The notes below the pieces were generated by a model that was not told the DNA's origin, ran no database searches, and saw only the letters and a list, made by a program, of their open reading frames with translations. A program made the position numbers and the translations under genes. 64,000 nt of DNA from Pseudomonadota bacterium (GTDB taxonomy: Bacteria; Desulfobacterota; Desulfarculia; Desulfarculales; Desulfarculaceae): the NCBI GenBank assembly GCA_018902755.1, contig JAHIQI010000044.1:29952-93951 (forward strand), written 5' to 3'. Shown here in pieces: positions 7,410 through 15,122 of this stretch (within the stretch, counting starts at the first letter, position 1; the number at the start of each line of letters is the position of its first letter).

Positions 7410-8648
7410 ATGAAAGGAGTTGTAGGCAACATCGCCTTGCTGGCGTTGTGTCTGTTGCTGCTGGGGCCGCCCCCGGCCCAGGCGGCCGACCCGACCCAGG
7501 AGGCAATTTTGCAGGAGCTGCGGGCCCTGAAACAGCGGGTGTCCGACCTGGAAGGCAAACTGGCCGAGGCCCAGAAATCGGCCCAGGACGCGCAAAAGGC
7601 TGCCGCCGAGGCCTACGCCACCTCGGGGCGCTCCCTGAAGATGTCCCAGCAGGTGGCCAAGACCAAGGACAAGCAGCCCGAGGGGCTGTTGAGCGAGGCG
7701 GGCAAGCGGCTTAAGATCTACGGGGCCATTGAACTGGAAGGCTCCTACTCCAACAAGAAACCCAAGAACGGCGAGTCGGTCACCGACAGCGACTTCACTC
7801 TGGCCACGGCCGAAATATTCTTCGAGGCCGCCATCAACAAGTACACCAAGGGCCTTTTGCATCTGCTCTATGAGCAGGGCGACACCGACCCCATCAACAT
7901 CGACGAGGCCTTCATCCTGGTGGGCCAGACCGAGGACATGCCCTTCTACTTCCTGGGCGGGCGCATGTACCCGGCCATCGGCCTGTTCGAGACCTACATG
8001 GTCAGCGACCCCATCACCCAGAACACCTTTGAAACCCAGGCCAGCGCGGTGGAGATCGGCTGGGCCCAGGATTGGTTCAACGTGGGGGTGGGCACCTACA
8101 ATTCCACGGTGCACCAAAGCAGCGATTCCCCGGACAACACCATCAACACCTATTATGTGCGGGCCCAGTTCGACGCGAAGGAAAACGCCCTGGCCGACGG
8201 CCTGGACATCAACGCCGGGGTGGCTTACACCAACAACATCGCGGGCGGCAACCTAGGTGACGAGGTGGTGGGCGAGACGGTGCAAGACCTGGTGGGTGGG
8301 CTGTCGTTCATGCTCAACGTGCAATACAAATGGATGGTGTTCAACGGCGAATACATCACCGCCCTGGACGACTTCCAGGCGGGCGAGCTTTCCTTTATAG
8401 ACAGCAAGGCCAAGCCCTATGCCTATAACCTGGAATTGGCCTTCATGCCCATAGAGGACTGGACCTTTGCCGTGCGCTATGAGGGCAGCGGCGACCTGGG
8501 CGATTTCGAGCCCGAGCGTCAGTACGGCTTCACCGTCTCCTGGAACCTTCTGCCCGACACCGCGCTCAGCCTGGAGTACCTGCGCGGCGACTACGCCAAC
8601 GACGACGAACGCGACTTGGTTACCACCCAACTGGCGGTAGCCTTCTAG
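7410..8648 (+). CDS. LbtU-family siderophore porin-like outer-membrane protein
   Basis: A 412-aa predicted outer-membrane beta-barrel. A signal peptide ends 'AQA', a short coiled coil (about residues 30-70, 'LRALKQRVSDLEGKLAEAQ') follows, and then come alternating amphipathic strands with a terminal aromatic 'TTQLAVAF', the usual BAM signal. LbtU of Legionella takes up legiobactin. Here the gene lies 109 bases after the nickel/cobalt cassette, so it may be the outer-membrane entry route for the same metal or a chelate; that is inference. AGGAG at 7398-7402 supports ATG 7410. Confidence 0.75.
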   Translation: MKGVVGNIALLALCLLLLGPPPAQAADPTQEAILQELRALKQRVSDLEGKLAEAQKSAQDAQKAAAEAYATSGRSLKMSQQVAKTKDKQPEGLLSEAGKRLKIYGAIELEGSYSNKKPKNGESVTDSDFTLATAEIFFEAAINKYTKGLLHLLYEQGDTDPINIDEAFILVGQTEDMPFYFLGGRMYPAIGLFETYMVSDPITQNTFETQASAVEIGWAQDWFNVGVGTYNSTVHQSSDSPDNTINTYYVRAQFDAKENALADGLDINAGVAYTNNIAGGNLGDEVVGETVQDLVGGLSFMLNVQYKWMVFNGEYITALDDFQAGELSFIDSKAKPYAYNLELAFMPIEDWTFAVRYEGSGDLGDFEPERQYGFTVSWNLLPDTALSLEYLRGDYANDDERDLVTTQLAVAF

Positions 8649-8661
8649 CCGACCTTAAAAC

Positions 8662-8698
8662 CGCAAGGCCCAAAGCCGAAAAAGCTTTGGGCCTTGCG
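8662..8698 (+). terminator. Strong hairpin after the porin gene
   Basis: A perfect 15-bp stem (8662-8676 with 8684-8698) with a 7-nt A-rich loop lies 13 bases after the porin stop. There is no T tract, so it may act as a transcript-stabilising or Rho-assisted 3' end. Confidence 0.6.
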
Positions 8699-8761
8699 TC
8701 GCGCGCCTTGTTGGGGGATTATTTAATTAGTCATAGATAACTTAATTAGCAATGGAAAACA

Positions 8762-9106
8762 ATGATGACGCGCAAAACGTGGATTCTGATCTTAGCGTTG
8801 AGCGCCCTGGCGGCCTTGGCCGCCTGTGGCAACTCCGCCGCTAAGAAGATATTCAGCACCGAGGTTACCGCGCCCGCCACCCTGGTTAGTGCTGCGGAGG
8901 TGGTGGGCTGCCACCTGATGGGCGAGGTGACCGGCTACGGTGAGGCATCCAAGACCGGCAACGCTCCCCTGGCCCGCATCACCGCCCGCGACGACATGCT
9001 CCAGCGGGCCGGAAACATGGGGGCAAACTACGTGGTGCTCAAGGAATATCAGGGCAACCGCAGGGCCATGGCCATAGGCAGGGCATATAAATGCACCAAG
9101 CCCTAG
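8762..9106 (+). CDS. Small DUF4156-like lipoprotein
   Basis: A 114-aa lipoprotein with a lipobox 'LAAC' after a short hydrophobic signal. The rest matches the DUF4156 pattern: a 'VGCHLMGEVTG' core and a 'NMGANYVVLKEY' segment, ending in a Cys (KCTKP) that could pair with the other internal Cys. It is expected to be anchored to the outer membrane. No specific function is known. An AT-rich stretch at 8711-8760 probably holds its own promoter, so it is likely monocistronic. Confidence 0.7.
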   Translation: MMTRKTWILILALSALAALAACGNSAAKKIFSTEVTAPATLVSAAEVVGCHLMGEVTGYGEASKTGNAPLARITARDDMLQRAGNMGANYVVLKEYQGNRRAMAIGRAYKCTKP

Positions 9107-9107
9107 G

Positions 9108-9290
9108 CGGCCGGCACAGCCAGCCGCCGCATGGCTGCGTTGTCGGCGTCACTCGGTCCTCGGCGTATATAAGAATACGCCTGCGGTCTGCGCTCGCCGC
9201 CGCCTTGCCTGACACTCCCTGGCTGTGCGGGGGGGCGCGCCGGGGAGCGTTATACCGCGTTGTAGGCGTCACGCGGTTCTTTTAAGCCCG
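9108..9290 (+). repeat. Intergenic palindromic repeat (REP/MITE-like) with a partial second copy
   Basis: A sequence of about 120 bases (roughly 9115-9231) folds as one long imperfect hairpin. The outer arms are CACAGCCAG and CTGGCTGTG, and the inner arms GGCGTAT and ATACGCC flank an AT loop. A partial second copy of the left part (GCGTTGTAGGCGTCACGCGGT) lies at about 9256-9276, matching GCGTTGTCGGCGTCACTCGGT at about 9137-9157. No coding signal is seen. It abuts the deletion scar at about 9,700. Confidence 0.65.
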
Positions 9291-9330
9291 CCGGGACAGC
9301 GAGGGGTGTATTAGTGCGGAAGCGGCGGCG

Positions 9331-9700
9331 CTAGGAGATACAGCCGCTGTAGAAGAACCAGCCAAGGCCCAGGGTGTAGAGCAGGTTGCCCCACAGGCCG
9401 TGCTCCATGCCCACCGCCACCAGGGACTTGGAGCGCAGGTAGCGGTAGCCGAAGAGCAACCCACCCAGGCCCGCGATTACCGGGGCCACCCAGTTGCCGT
9501 AAAAAACATGGGCTAGGCCGAAGCTCACCCCGCTGGCCAGGATCATCACCCTCGGATCCGGGAACAGGGGGCGGTAGCGTTGGAAGAAGAATCCCCGGAA
9601 CACCACCTCCTGGGGGTAGGCGGCCAGGATGGGGTAGAGCAGCAGGAGCAGCAGCCAGCCCTGGGGATGGGTGCTGGGCATGGCCAGGAACTTGTCCTGT
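9331..9700 (-). pseudogene. Truncated CPBP-family intramembrane metalloprotease (C-terminal part)
   Basis: About 120 residues of the C-terminal half of a CPBP (CAAX/bacteriocin-processing) membrane protease. Visible are 'YPQEVVFRGFFFQRY' (the E-x3-R region), 'GLAHVFYGNW' and 'VGMEHGLWGNLLYTLGLGWF', with family-typical His residues. The N-terminal helices are absent: homology stops near 9,700, where the opposite strand becomes the interior of a ThDP enzyme. No start codon with a plausible ribosome site exists upstream in frame. I read it as a broken gene created by the same event as its neighbour, or as an assembly join. Confidence 0.75.
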
Positions 9701-9702
9701 CC

Positions 9703-11043
9703 CAGGCCATGGAGCAGTTGGAGATGTTCAAGCCGGTGAGCAAATGGCAGGTGACCCTGAGCCAGCCCTCCGCTCTGGAGAACGTCGTCGACCAGGCCAT
9801 CCGGGTGGCGGTGAGCGGCCGTCCCGGCCCGGTGGTGATCGCCATGCCCGACGACGTGGGTGACTTGGATTTCCAGTGGCAGCGGCGGGTGCGCCCCAGC
9901 GCCCAATACCCGCGCCACCGCAGCGCGCCCGACCCCTCCCAGATTCAGGCGGCCCGCCAGGCCCTGAGCAAGGCCAAAAAGTCGGTGCTGCTGGCGGGCG
10001 GCGGGGTGCATTCCTCCGGGGCCCTCAAGGAAGTGGCCGCCCTGGCCCGCAAGCTGGGCGCTCCGCTGGTCACCACCATCACCGGCAAGGGGGTCATGGC
10101 CGAGACAGACCCCCAGGTGTTCGGGGTGGCCGGCACCATGGGCAACCCCAACGCCAATGTGGTAGTGCGGCAGGCGGACCTGGTGTTTTTCATCGGCTGC
10201 AAGGCGGGCCAGTTGGCCACCTTCGGCTACGACTGCCCGGCCTACGGGGTGACCACCATCCACCTGGACATCGACCCCGAGGAGATCGGGCGCAACTTCC
10301 CGGACAGCATCGCCCTGGTGGGCGACGCCCGTTTGGGTTTGGCCGGCCTGCTGGCCGCCTTGGATGGCGACAGCCTCGCCTACCAGTGGGACCTGGAGGC
10401 CCTGCGCCAAAAGGGCCGCCAGTGGTATGACGAAATGACCTTGCGTCCCCAAGTCCTCGGCGAGCCCCTCAAGGCCCAGGCGGTCACCCGGCTCATCGAT
10501 GAGGCCATGCAGCCCGGCGATATGGTGGTGTGCGACGCCAGCCTGCCCTCGGGCTGGGCCGCGGCCTATCTGCGCCTAAAAGAGGCCGGGCGCTACTACT
10601 TGGCCCCGCGCGGCCTGGCCGGGCTGGGCTGGGGGGCTCCGGCGGCGGTGGGCGCGGCCCTAGCCCGCCCCCATGCCAAGCGGGTGCTTCTATTTGCCGG
10701 TGACGGCGGCTATGCCTTTTCCAATCAGGAGATGGAGGTCATGGTGCGCCTGAAGCTGCCGGTGATCACCTGCCTGTTCAACAACAACGCGCTGGGCTGG
10801 ATCAAGCACGTGCAACTGGCCCGCTACGGCGACAACTACATTTCCTCGGACTTCAACCACATCGACTTCGCCACCGTGTCCCGGGGATTCGGAGCCCGCG
10901 GCTATACGGTAAACACCTTGGACGAACTGAGAGAGGCCTTGGCAAAGGAGAGCGATCCCCAGGGACCGGCGTTGATCGATATGCGCACCGATGAATATGA
11001 GACTCCGGTGCTGCGCAGCGTTTCGGCGGAATCCGCCTACTAG
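9703..11043 (+). pseudogene. Truncated thiamine-diphosphate-dependent enzyme (acetolactate synthase-like), N-terminal Pyr domain missing
   Basis: About 445 residues of a ThDP enzyme of the acetolactate synthase/decarboxylase family. It begins inside the end of the Pyr domain ('MEQLEMFKPVSKW'), continues through the middle domain, and ends with the PP domain carrying the ThDP/Mg motif 'GDGGYAFSNQEME...LFNNNALGW'. The first ~110 residues, including the catalytic glutamate, are missing. An upstream in-frame start at 9580 only yields antisense CPBP sequence. It is therefore probably inactive, although the remaining frame is intact, which suggests a recent event. Confidence 0.78.
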
Positions 11044-11088
11044 TAGGCGCCTCTCTCCGCCGAAAACGCCCGAGTCGGCTTTCCAGCG

Positions 11089-11128
11089 GGCCATAGACAC
11101 CAGCCCGGATGGGTTGGTGTTTATGGCC
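11089..11128 (+). terminator. Long hairpin after the ThDP pseudogene
   Basis: An 18-bp stem, near-perfect when G-U pairs are allowed (11089-11106 with 11111-11128), has a GGAT loop and is followed by TAAATTTTA. It lies 46 bases after the pseudogene stop and faces the end of the minus-strand regulator, so it may serve both. Confidence 0.6.
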
Positions 11129-11206
11129 TAAATTTTACGGGGTAGGGGACAGGCTCAACTCTTACGCCTGTCGCCTCTGGATGAACCCACGAAAAGGCTC
11201 AGGCCC

Positions 11207-12607
11207 TCACCAAATCTTGTTCTGGATCTGGATCTCATAGGCCTTCATTTTTTTCCAGAGGGTCACCCGGCTGATGCCCAGCAAGCGGGCCGCCTCTTCC
11301 CGGCGGCCGCCGGTCTGTTGCAGGGCCTGGATGATGCGCTCCCGCTCGTCCTGTCTGGCGGCGGGCTGGGGGGCGGCCTGACCGCCTAGGGGCGCGGCCT
11401 GGGCGTCGCCGTGGCGGAGGGTCTCGGGCAGGTGGCCCGGCTCTATCATGCCGCCGGGGCAGAGCACCACCGCGTATTCCAGGGCGTTGATAAGCTCGCG
11501 CACGTTGCCCGGCCAGTGGTAGGCCAGCATCAGGTCCATGGCCGCCCGGTCCACCCCCGAGATATCCTTGCCGCTACGCTCAAGGATGCGCTTGAGGAAA
11601 GCTTCGACCAACAGGGGCACGTCCTGGCGGCGTTCGCGCAGGGCCGGGGTGCGGATGGGCACCACGGCCACGCGGTAGTAGAGGTCCTCCCTGAAGAGGC
11701 CCTGGGCCACCAATTCCTTCAGGTCGCGGTGGGTGGCCGCGATGATGCGCACATCCACGGGGATGGGCCTTATGTCGCCCACCCGCTCGACGACCTTTTC
11801 TTGGAGCACCCTGAGGAGCTTCACCTGGGTGGCGGGGGGCAGGTCGCCCACCTCGTCCAGGAGGAAGTCGCCGCCCTTGGCCGCCTCGAAGCGGCCCATG
11901 CGGTTGGCGTCGGCCCCGGTGAAGGCCCCCTTCACGTGGCCGAACAGCTCGCTTTCCAGGACGTTCTCGTTGAGCGAGGCGCAGTTCACCTTGATCAGCG
12001 GGCCTTCCTTGCGCCGCCCCAGACGGTGCAGGGCCTCGGCCACCATCTCCTTGCCCGTGCCGCTCTCGCCGGTGATGAGCACCGGGGCATCGGAGTCGGC
12101 TGCGCTCTCGATGAGGTTGAACAGGCGCAGCATGGCCGGGGAGCGCCCCACCATGCCCTGGAACACCTCGTCCATGCCCATCTGGCGGCGCAGGCTGACC
12201 AGCTCCCGCTCCCGGGCCACCGCCTCGCTGAGGTCGGTGAGGGTCTCCACCCCGCCCATGGCCTCGCCTTTTTGCCCCTGGATCAGCGCCGCGTTCTTGA
12301 GCACGTACAGGGGAGAGCCGTCCTTTTTGCGCAGGGTGCAGCGGCAGCGCTGGATGGCCCCCTTCTTGAACAGGTCGCATTGCAGCACGCCCTGGGAGTC
12401 GTGGGGATAGCTGCAGGAGTCGCACTCCAGCAGGGTGCAGGGGCTGCCCACTAGCTCGGAGGATCTGTAGCCGGTGAGTTGCTCAAAGGCGGGGTTCACG
12501 CTGACGATGAGGCCGCTGGGGTCCACCACCATCAGCCCGTCCTGCATGGTGTTTATCACCGTGCGCCAATACTGGTTGTACTCGTCCTGGCCGTGGTTTT
12601 CGGGCAT
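11207..12607 (-). CDS. PAS-domain sigma-54-dependent transcriptional activator (Fis-type HTH)
   Basis: A 466-aa enhancer-binding protein. Residues 15-130 form a PAS domain, 155-385 the AAA+ domain ('GESGTGKE' Walker A, 'GAFTGA' sigma-54 loop, 'FLLDEVGD' Walker B), and about 420-460 a Fis-type helix-turn-helix. The PAS domain holds an unusual cysteine group, C57, C62, C65, C77, C88 and C90, which could bind Fe-S, zinc or sulfur species. It diverges from the TusA/Hdr operon, whose promoter is a perfect -24/-12 element, so it is the likely activator. The signal sensed is unknown; a thiol, sulfane-sulfur or redox signal is inference. Confidence 0.95.
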   Translation of the reverse strand: MPENHGQDEYNQYWRTVINTMQDGLMVVDPSGLIVSVNPAFEQLTGYRSSELVGSPCTLLECDSCSYPHDSQGVLQCDLFKKGAIQRCRCTLRKKDGSPLYVLKNAALIQGQKGEAMGGVETLTDLSEAVARERELVSLRRQMGMDEVFQGMVGRSPAMLRLFNLIESAADSDAPVLITGESGTGKEMVAEALHRLGRRKEGPLIKVNCASLNENVLESELFGHVKGAFTGADANRMGRFEAAKGGDFLLDEVGDLPPATQVKLLRVLQEKVVERVGDIRPIPVDVRIIAATHRDLKELVAQGLFREDLYYRVAVVPIRTPALRERRQDVPLLVEAFLKRILERSGKDISGVDRAAMDLMLAYHWPGNVRELINALEYAVVLCPGGMIEPGHLPETLRHGDAQAAPLGGQAAPQPAARQDERERIIQALQQTGGRREEAARLLGISRVTLWKKMKAYEIQIQNKIW

Positions 12608-12627
12608 GGCTCTCCTCGTTCAGGCTG

Positions 12628-12663
12628 GCAACGTTTGTTAATAGAAATCTTAACATTCGTTGC
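12628..12663 (+). promoter_or_regulatory. Candidate upstream activator site for the sigma-54 activator
   Basis: An inverted repeat GCAACGtttGTTAA-N8-TTAACattCGTTGC (12628-12641 with 12650-12663; 12 of 14 positions pair) lies about 90-120 bp upstream of the -24 element, the usual distance for an enhancer-binding protein site. Related GGCAAcTTGCC (12707-12717) and CGTTGC (12737-12742 region) elements lie closer to the promoter. Confidence 0.6.
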
Positions 12664-12750
12664 GATTTGGGTAAACCAGGATAAACGCCGTCCAAGGCAA
12701 TAAATAGGCAACTTGCCGTACCTAATGAATAAAAAGCGTTGCGCCGTTTT

Positions 12751-12765
12751 TGGCACCGCTCTTGC
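12751..12765 (+). promoter_or_regulatory. Sigma-54 (-24/-12) promoter of the TusA/Hdr operon
   Basis: TGGCAC at 12751-12756, five bases, then TTGC at 12762-12765 matches the RpoN consensus exactly. The first gene of the operon starts about 34 bases downstream. An RpoN activator gene is divergent. Confidence 0.88.
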
Positions 12766-12798
12766 TCTACCAAGGGCCAACCCATGGAGGTTTGGCCC

Positions 12799-13083
12799 AT
12801 GCCCAAAGCCGAAGACAACTTCCCCGTAACCGCCCGCATAGACACTAGGGGCCTGAGCGCCGCCTGGTCGATTCTCTGCGCCGAGCGGGCGGTGGAAGAG
12901 CTGGAGCCGGGGCAGGTGCTGGAGGTGAGCATCAGCGATCCCCAGTTGGCCATAGACCTCCCGCGCATCCTGCACCAGCGGGGCAACGCCCTGATGGCCA
13001 CCCGCGACAGCGGCCAAGGCCTTCGCCTGTACGTGCGGCGCGGCGATGGGGAACCAAAGGTCAATTCGATACCTAAGTCTTAG
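12799..13083 (+). CDS. TusA-fold protein lacking the CPxP active-site motif
   Basis: A 94-aa protein with the TusA pattern beta-alpha-beta-alpha-beta ('RIDTRGLSAAWSILCAERAV' aligned with the DxRGLxCPxPxL motif of TusA). The catalytic Cys-Pro-x-Pro is replaced by S-A-A-W; one Cys remains further along the helix. It is therefore unlikely to carry persulfide at the usual site and may be a structural or regulatory partner of the true TusA encoded immediately downstream. ATG 12799 has GGAGG (12786-12790) eight bases upstream; starts further 5' would overlap the -24/-12 promoter. Confidence 0.75.
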   Translation: MPKAEDNFPVTARIDTRGLSAAWSILCAERAVEELEPGQVLEVSISDPQLAIDLPRILHQRGNALMATRDSGQGLRLYVRRGDGEPKVNSIPKS

Positions 13084-13093
13084 GAGGAAGATC

Positions 13094-13348
13094 ATGTCTC
13101 AGTTGCTCAGCCAAGTTCCCGACGCCGCTTCCAGCGTGGACGCCCGCGGCAGCGCCTGCCCCGGCCCCTTGCTCGAGGCCAAAAAAGCCATCGCTAGCGT
13201 GATGGTGGGCGAGGTCCTCGAGATACTCTCCAACGACCCCGGCACCAAGGACGACATCCCCATCTGGGCCACCAAGGTAGGCCACGCGTATCTGGGCCAC
13301 GCCGAAGCCGACGGTTACGAACGCATCTTCGTTCGCCGCCAGAAGTAA
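13094..13348 (+). CDS. tusA: TusA-family sulfurtransferase/sulfur carrier
   Basis: An 84-aa TusA homologue with an intact active site in 'DARGSACPGPLLEAKKAI' (Cys-Pro-Gly-Pro). TusA proteins carry a persulfide on this cysteine and pass sulfur between enzymes such as DsrE, rhodanese and Hdr-like complexes. AGGAGG precedes ATG 13094. It is second in a nine-gene operon and is followed 4 bases later by the MvhD-like gene. The context suggests sulfur delivery to or from the Hdr-like proteins, not only tRNA thiolation. Confidence 0.9.
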   Translation: MSQLLSQVPDAASSVDARGSACPGPLLEAKKAIASVMVGEVLEILSNDPGTKDDIPIWATKVGHAYLGHAEADGYERIFVRRQK

Positions 13349-13352
13349 TGCC

Positions 13353-13775
13353 ATGGACGCGTGCGCCGGAAAATATCCCATCCTGATCCTGGCCACCGAG
13401 GACTGCTCCTATCCCGGAGCCAACTCGGTGGGCCAGGCCCACCAGAACTACCCAGACAACACCTACATCATCCGCACCCCCACTCCGGCCCTGTTCCCCG
13501 AGAAGTTCTATCTGGACTGCTTTGCCAAGGGCGTCGGCGGCATCATCATCATGTCCTGCGGAGTGGAGTGCCCCTATGAGGGAGCCTATCCGGCCCTGGC
13601 CAAGCGGGTCAACGGCATCTACGCCTTGATGAAAAAGCAGGGCCTGGACATCAGGCGGCTGCGCCCGACCGCGATCTGCACGGTTTGCAACCGCGCCTTT
13701 ATCAAAGAGGTGAATCTGATGAACCAGGTGGTGGCCGAACTGGGAGCCCCGGGCAGCGAGGCGCGGGCGGCCTGA
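13353..13775 (+). CDS. MvhD/FlpD-like hydrogenase iron-sulfur subunit (HdrA partner)
   Basis: A 140-aa protein related to MvhD, the [2Fe-2S] protein that hands electrons to HdrA. Family features include an 'ILATEDCSYPGAN' N-terminal strand-loop, 'YIIRTPTPALFPEKFYLDCFAKGVGGIIIMSC' in the GADGV position, and C-terminal cysteines in 'ICTVCNRAF'. In Qmo and Hdr complexes this domain is often fused to HdrA (QmoB); here it is separate. No hydrogenase or formate dehydrogenase gene lies nearby, so the electron source is unknown. Confidence 0.78.
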   Translation: MDACAGKYPILILATEDCSYPGANSVGQAHQNYPDNTYIIRTPTPALFPEKFYLDCFAKGVGGIIIMSCGVECPYEGAYPALAKRVNGIYALMKKQGLDIRRLRPTAICTVCNRAFIKEVNLMNQVVAELGAPGSEARAA

Positions 13776-13797
13776 TCCGCCGGAAAGGTAAGTTGAG

Positions 13798-15105
13798 ATG
13801 CCAAACGGCGACACCCAAAAATTCGACAGCCTGGTGCTGGGCGGCGGTATAGCCGGGCTGGCCGCGGCCCTGGACCTGGCCGACGCCGGTTACCGGGTGG
13901 CCGTGGTGGAACAGGGCGCCACCATCGGCGGCAAGATGATCCGCCTGTCCAAGGTGTTCCCCACCCTGGACTGCGCCAGTTGCATCACCACCTCCAAGAT
14001 GGCGGCGGCGGCTCACCACCCCAACATCACCCTGTTCACCATGTGCCGCCTGGAAGAGGCCCAGCGGGTGGACGGCCAGGTGCGTGCGCGCGTGGCCCAA
14101 ATGCCCCGCTACGTGGACCCGGCCAAGTGCATCGGTTGCCGCCAGTGCGAGTACGAGTGCCCGGTGATGGTGCCCGACCAGGAGCAGGGCGGCTTCACCG
14201 CCCGCAAGGCCATCTACATCCCCTTTTCCAACGCCATCCCCCAACTGGCCCTCATCGACCGCGAGCACTGCATGATGTGTGGCAAGTGCTCCCAGGTATG
14301 CCCCACCGGCGCGGTGGATCAGCTTCAGGTGGAACAGGAGTTCGTCATCGAGGCCGACACCATGGTGCTGGCCACCGGCTTCGAGCTGATGACCGACTTT
14401 CCGGCCCGGGCCTACGGCAACCCCGGTTTGGGGGACAACGTGATCTCTTCCTTGCAGATGGAGCGCCTGCTGGCCCCGCACGGCCCCTACATGCGGGCGC
14501 TGCGGCCCGGGGACGGCAAGGAGCCCGAGTCCATCGCCTTTATCCAGTGCGCGGGCAGCCGCGATCTGCAACTGGGCAAGCCCTATTGCTCACGGGTGTG
14601 CTGCATGTACGCCATCAAGCAGGCCATGCTGCTTTCGGGCGCGCTGCCCCTGGCCGACCTGACCATCTATTACATGGACATCCGGGCCTTCGGCAAAAAC
14701 TACGAGCAGTTTTACAACAACGCCAAGGCCATGGGCGTGGAGTTCGTCAAGGCCAAGCCCATAATCGCGGGCAACAACCAGGGTGGCTCGGTGGTGCTGC
14801 GCTACGAGGACCAGGAGGGCGGCTCCGGCGCCAAGACCCGTGAGCACGACTTGGTGGTGCTGTCCCTGGCCATGCTGCCCGCTTTTGCCCCCGAGGAGAT
14901 AGTGCCGGTTAGCTCGGCCACCGACGGCTTCCTCAAGGTGCCCCAGCCCAAGCTGGCCCCCACCCTCACCGATATGGAGGGGGTGTTCACCTGCGGCGCG
15001 GCGGCCGGGCCCAAGGACATCGTGGACAGCATCGCCGAGGCGGGCGCGGCGGCCATGGGCGCGGCCAAGTATCTGGCGGCCCGGCGCGGCGGCCAGGCGG
15101 CCTGA
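13798..15105 (+). CDS. HdrA-like FAD/Fe-S protein (QmoA-type, short form)
   Basis: A 435-aa flavoprotein of the HdrA/QmoA family. The FAD-binding 'GGGIAGLAAALDLADAG' is at residues 15-31. Two [4Fe-4S] motifs are complete: C111-C114-C117-C121 and C158-C161-C164-C168. The 'TLDCASC' segment carries two further cysteines (C59, C62). It lacks the N-terminal extension found in full-length HdrA. It is adjacent to the MvhD-like gene and a long HdrA, so two HdrA-type flavoproteins probably act together, as QmoA and QmoB do. Confidence 0.92.
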   Translation: MPNGDTQKFDSLVLGGGIAGLAAALDLADAGYRVAVVEQGATIGGKMIRLSKVFPTLDCASCITTSKMAAAAHHPNITLFTMCRLEEAQRVDGQVRARVAQMPRYVDPAKCIGCRQCEYECPVMVPDQEQGGFTARKAIYIPFSNAIPQLALIDREHCMMCGKCSQVCPTGAVDQLQVEQEFVIEADTMVLATGFELMTDFPARAYGNPGLGDNVISSLQMERLLAPHGPYMRALRPGDGKEPESIAFIQCAGSRDLQLGKPYCSRVCCMYAIKQAMLLSGALPLADLTIYYMDIRAFGKNYEQFYNNAKAMGVEFVKAKPIIAGNNQGGSVVLRYEDQEGGSGAKTREHDLVVLSLAMLPAFAPEEIVPVSSATDGFLKVPQPKLAPTLTDMEGVFTCGAAAGPKDIVDSIAEAGAAAMGAAKYLAARRGGQAA

Positions 15106-15122
15106 GCCAAGGAGAGATGAGT

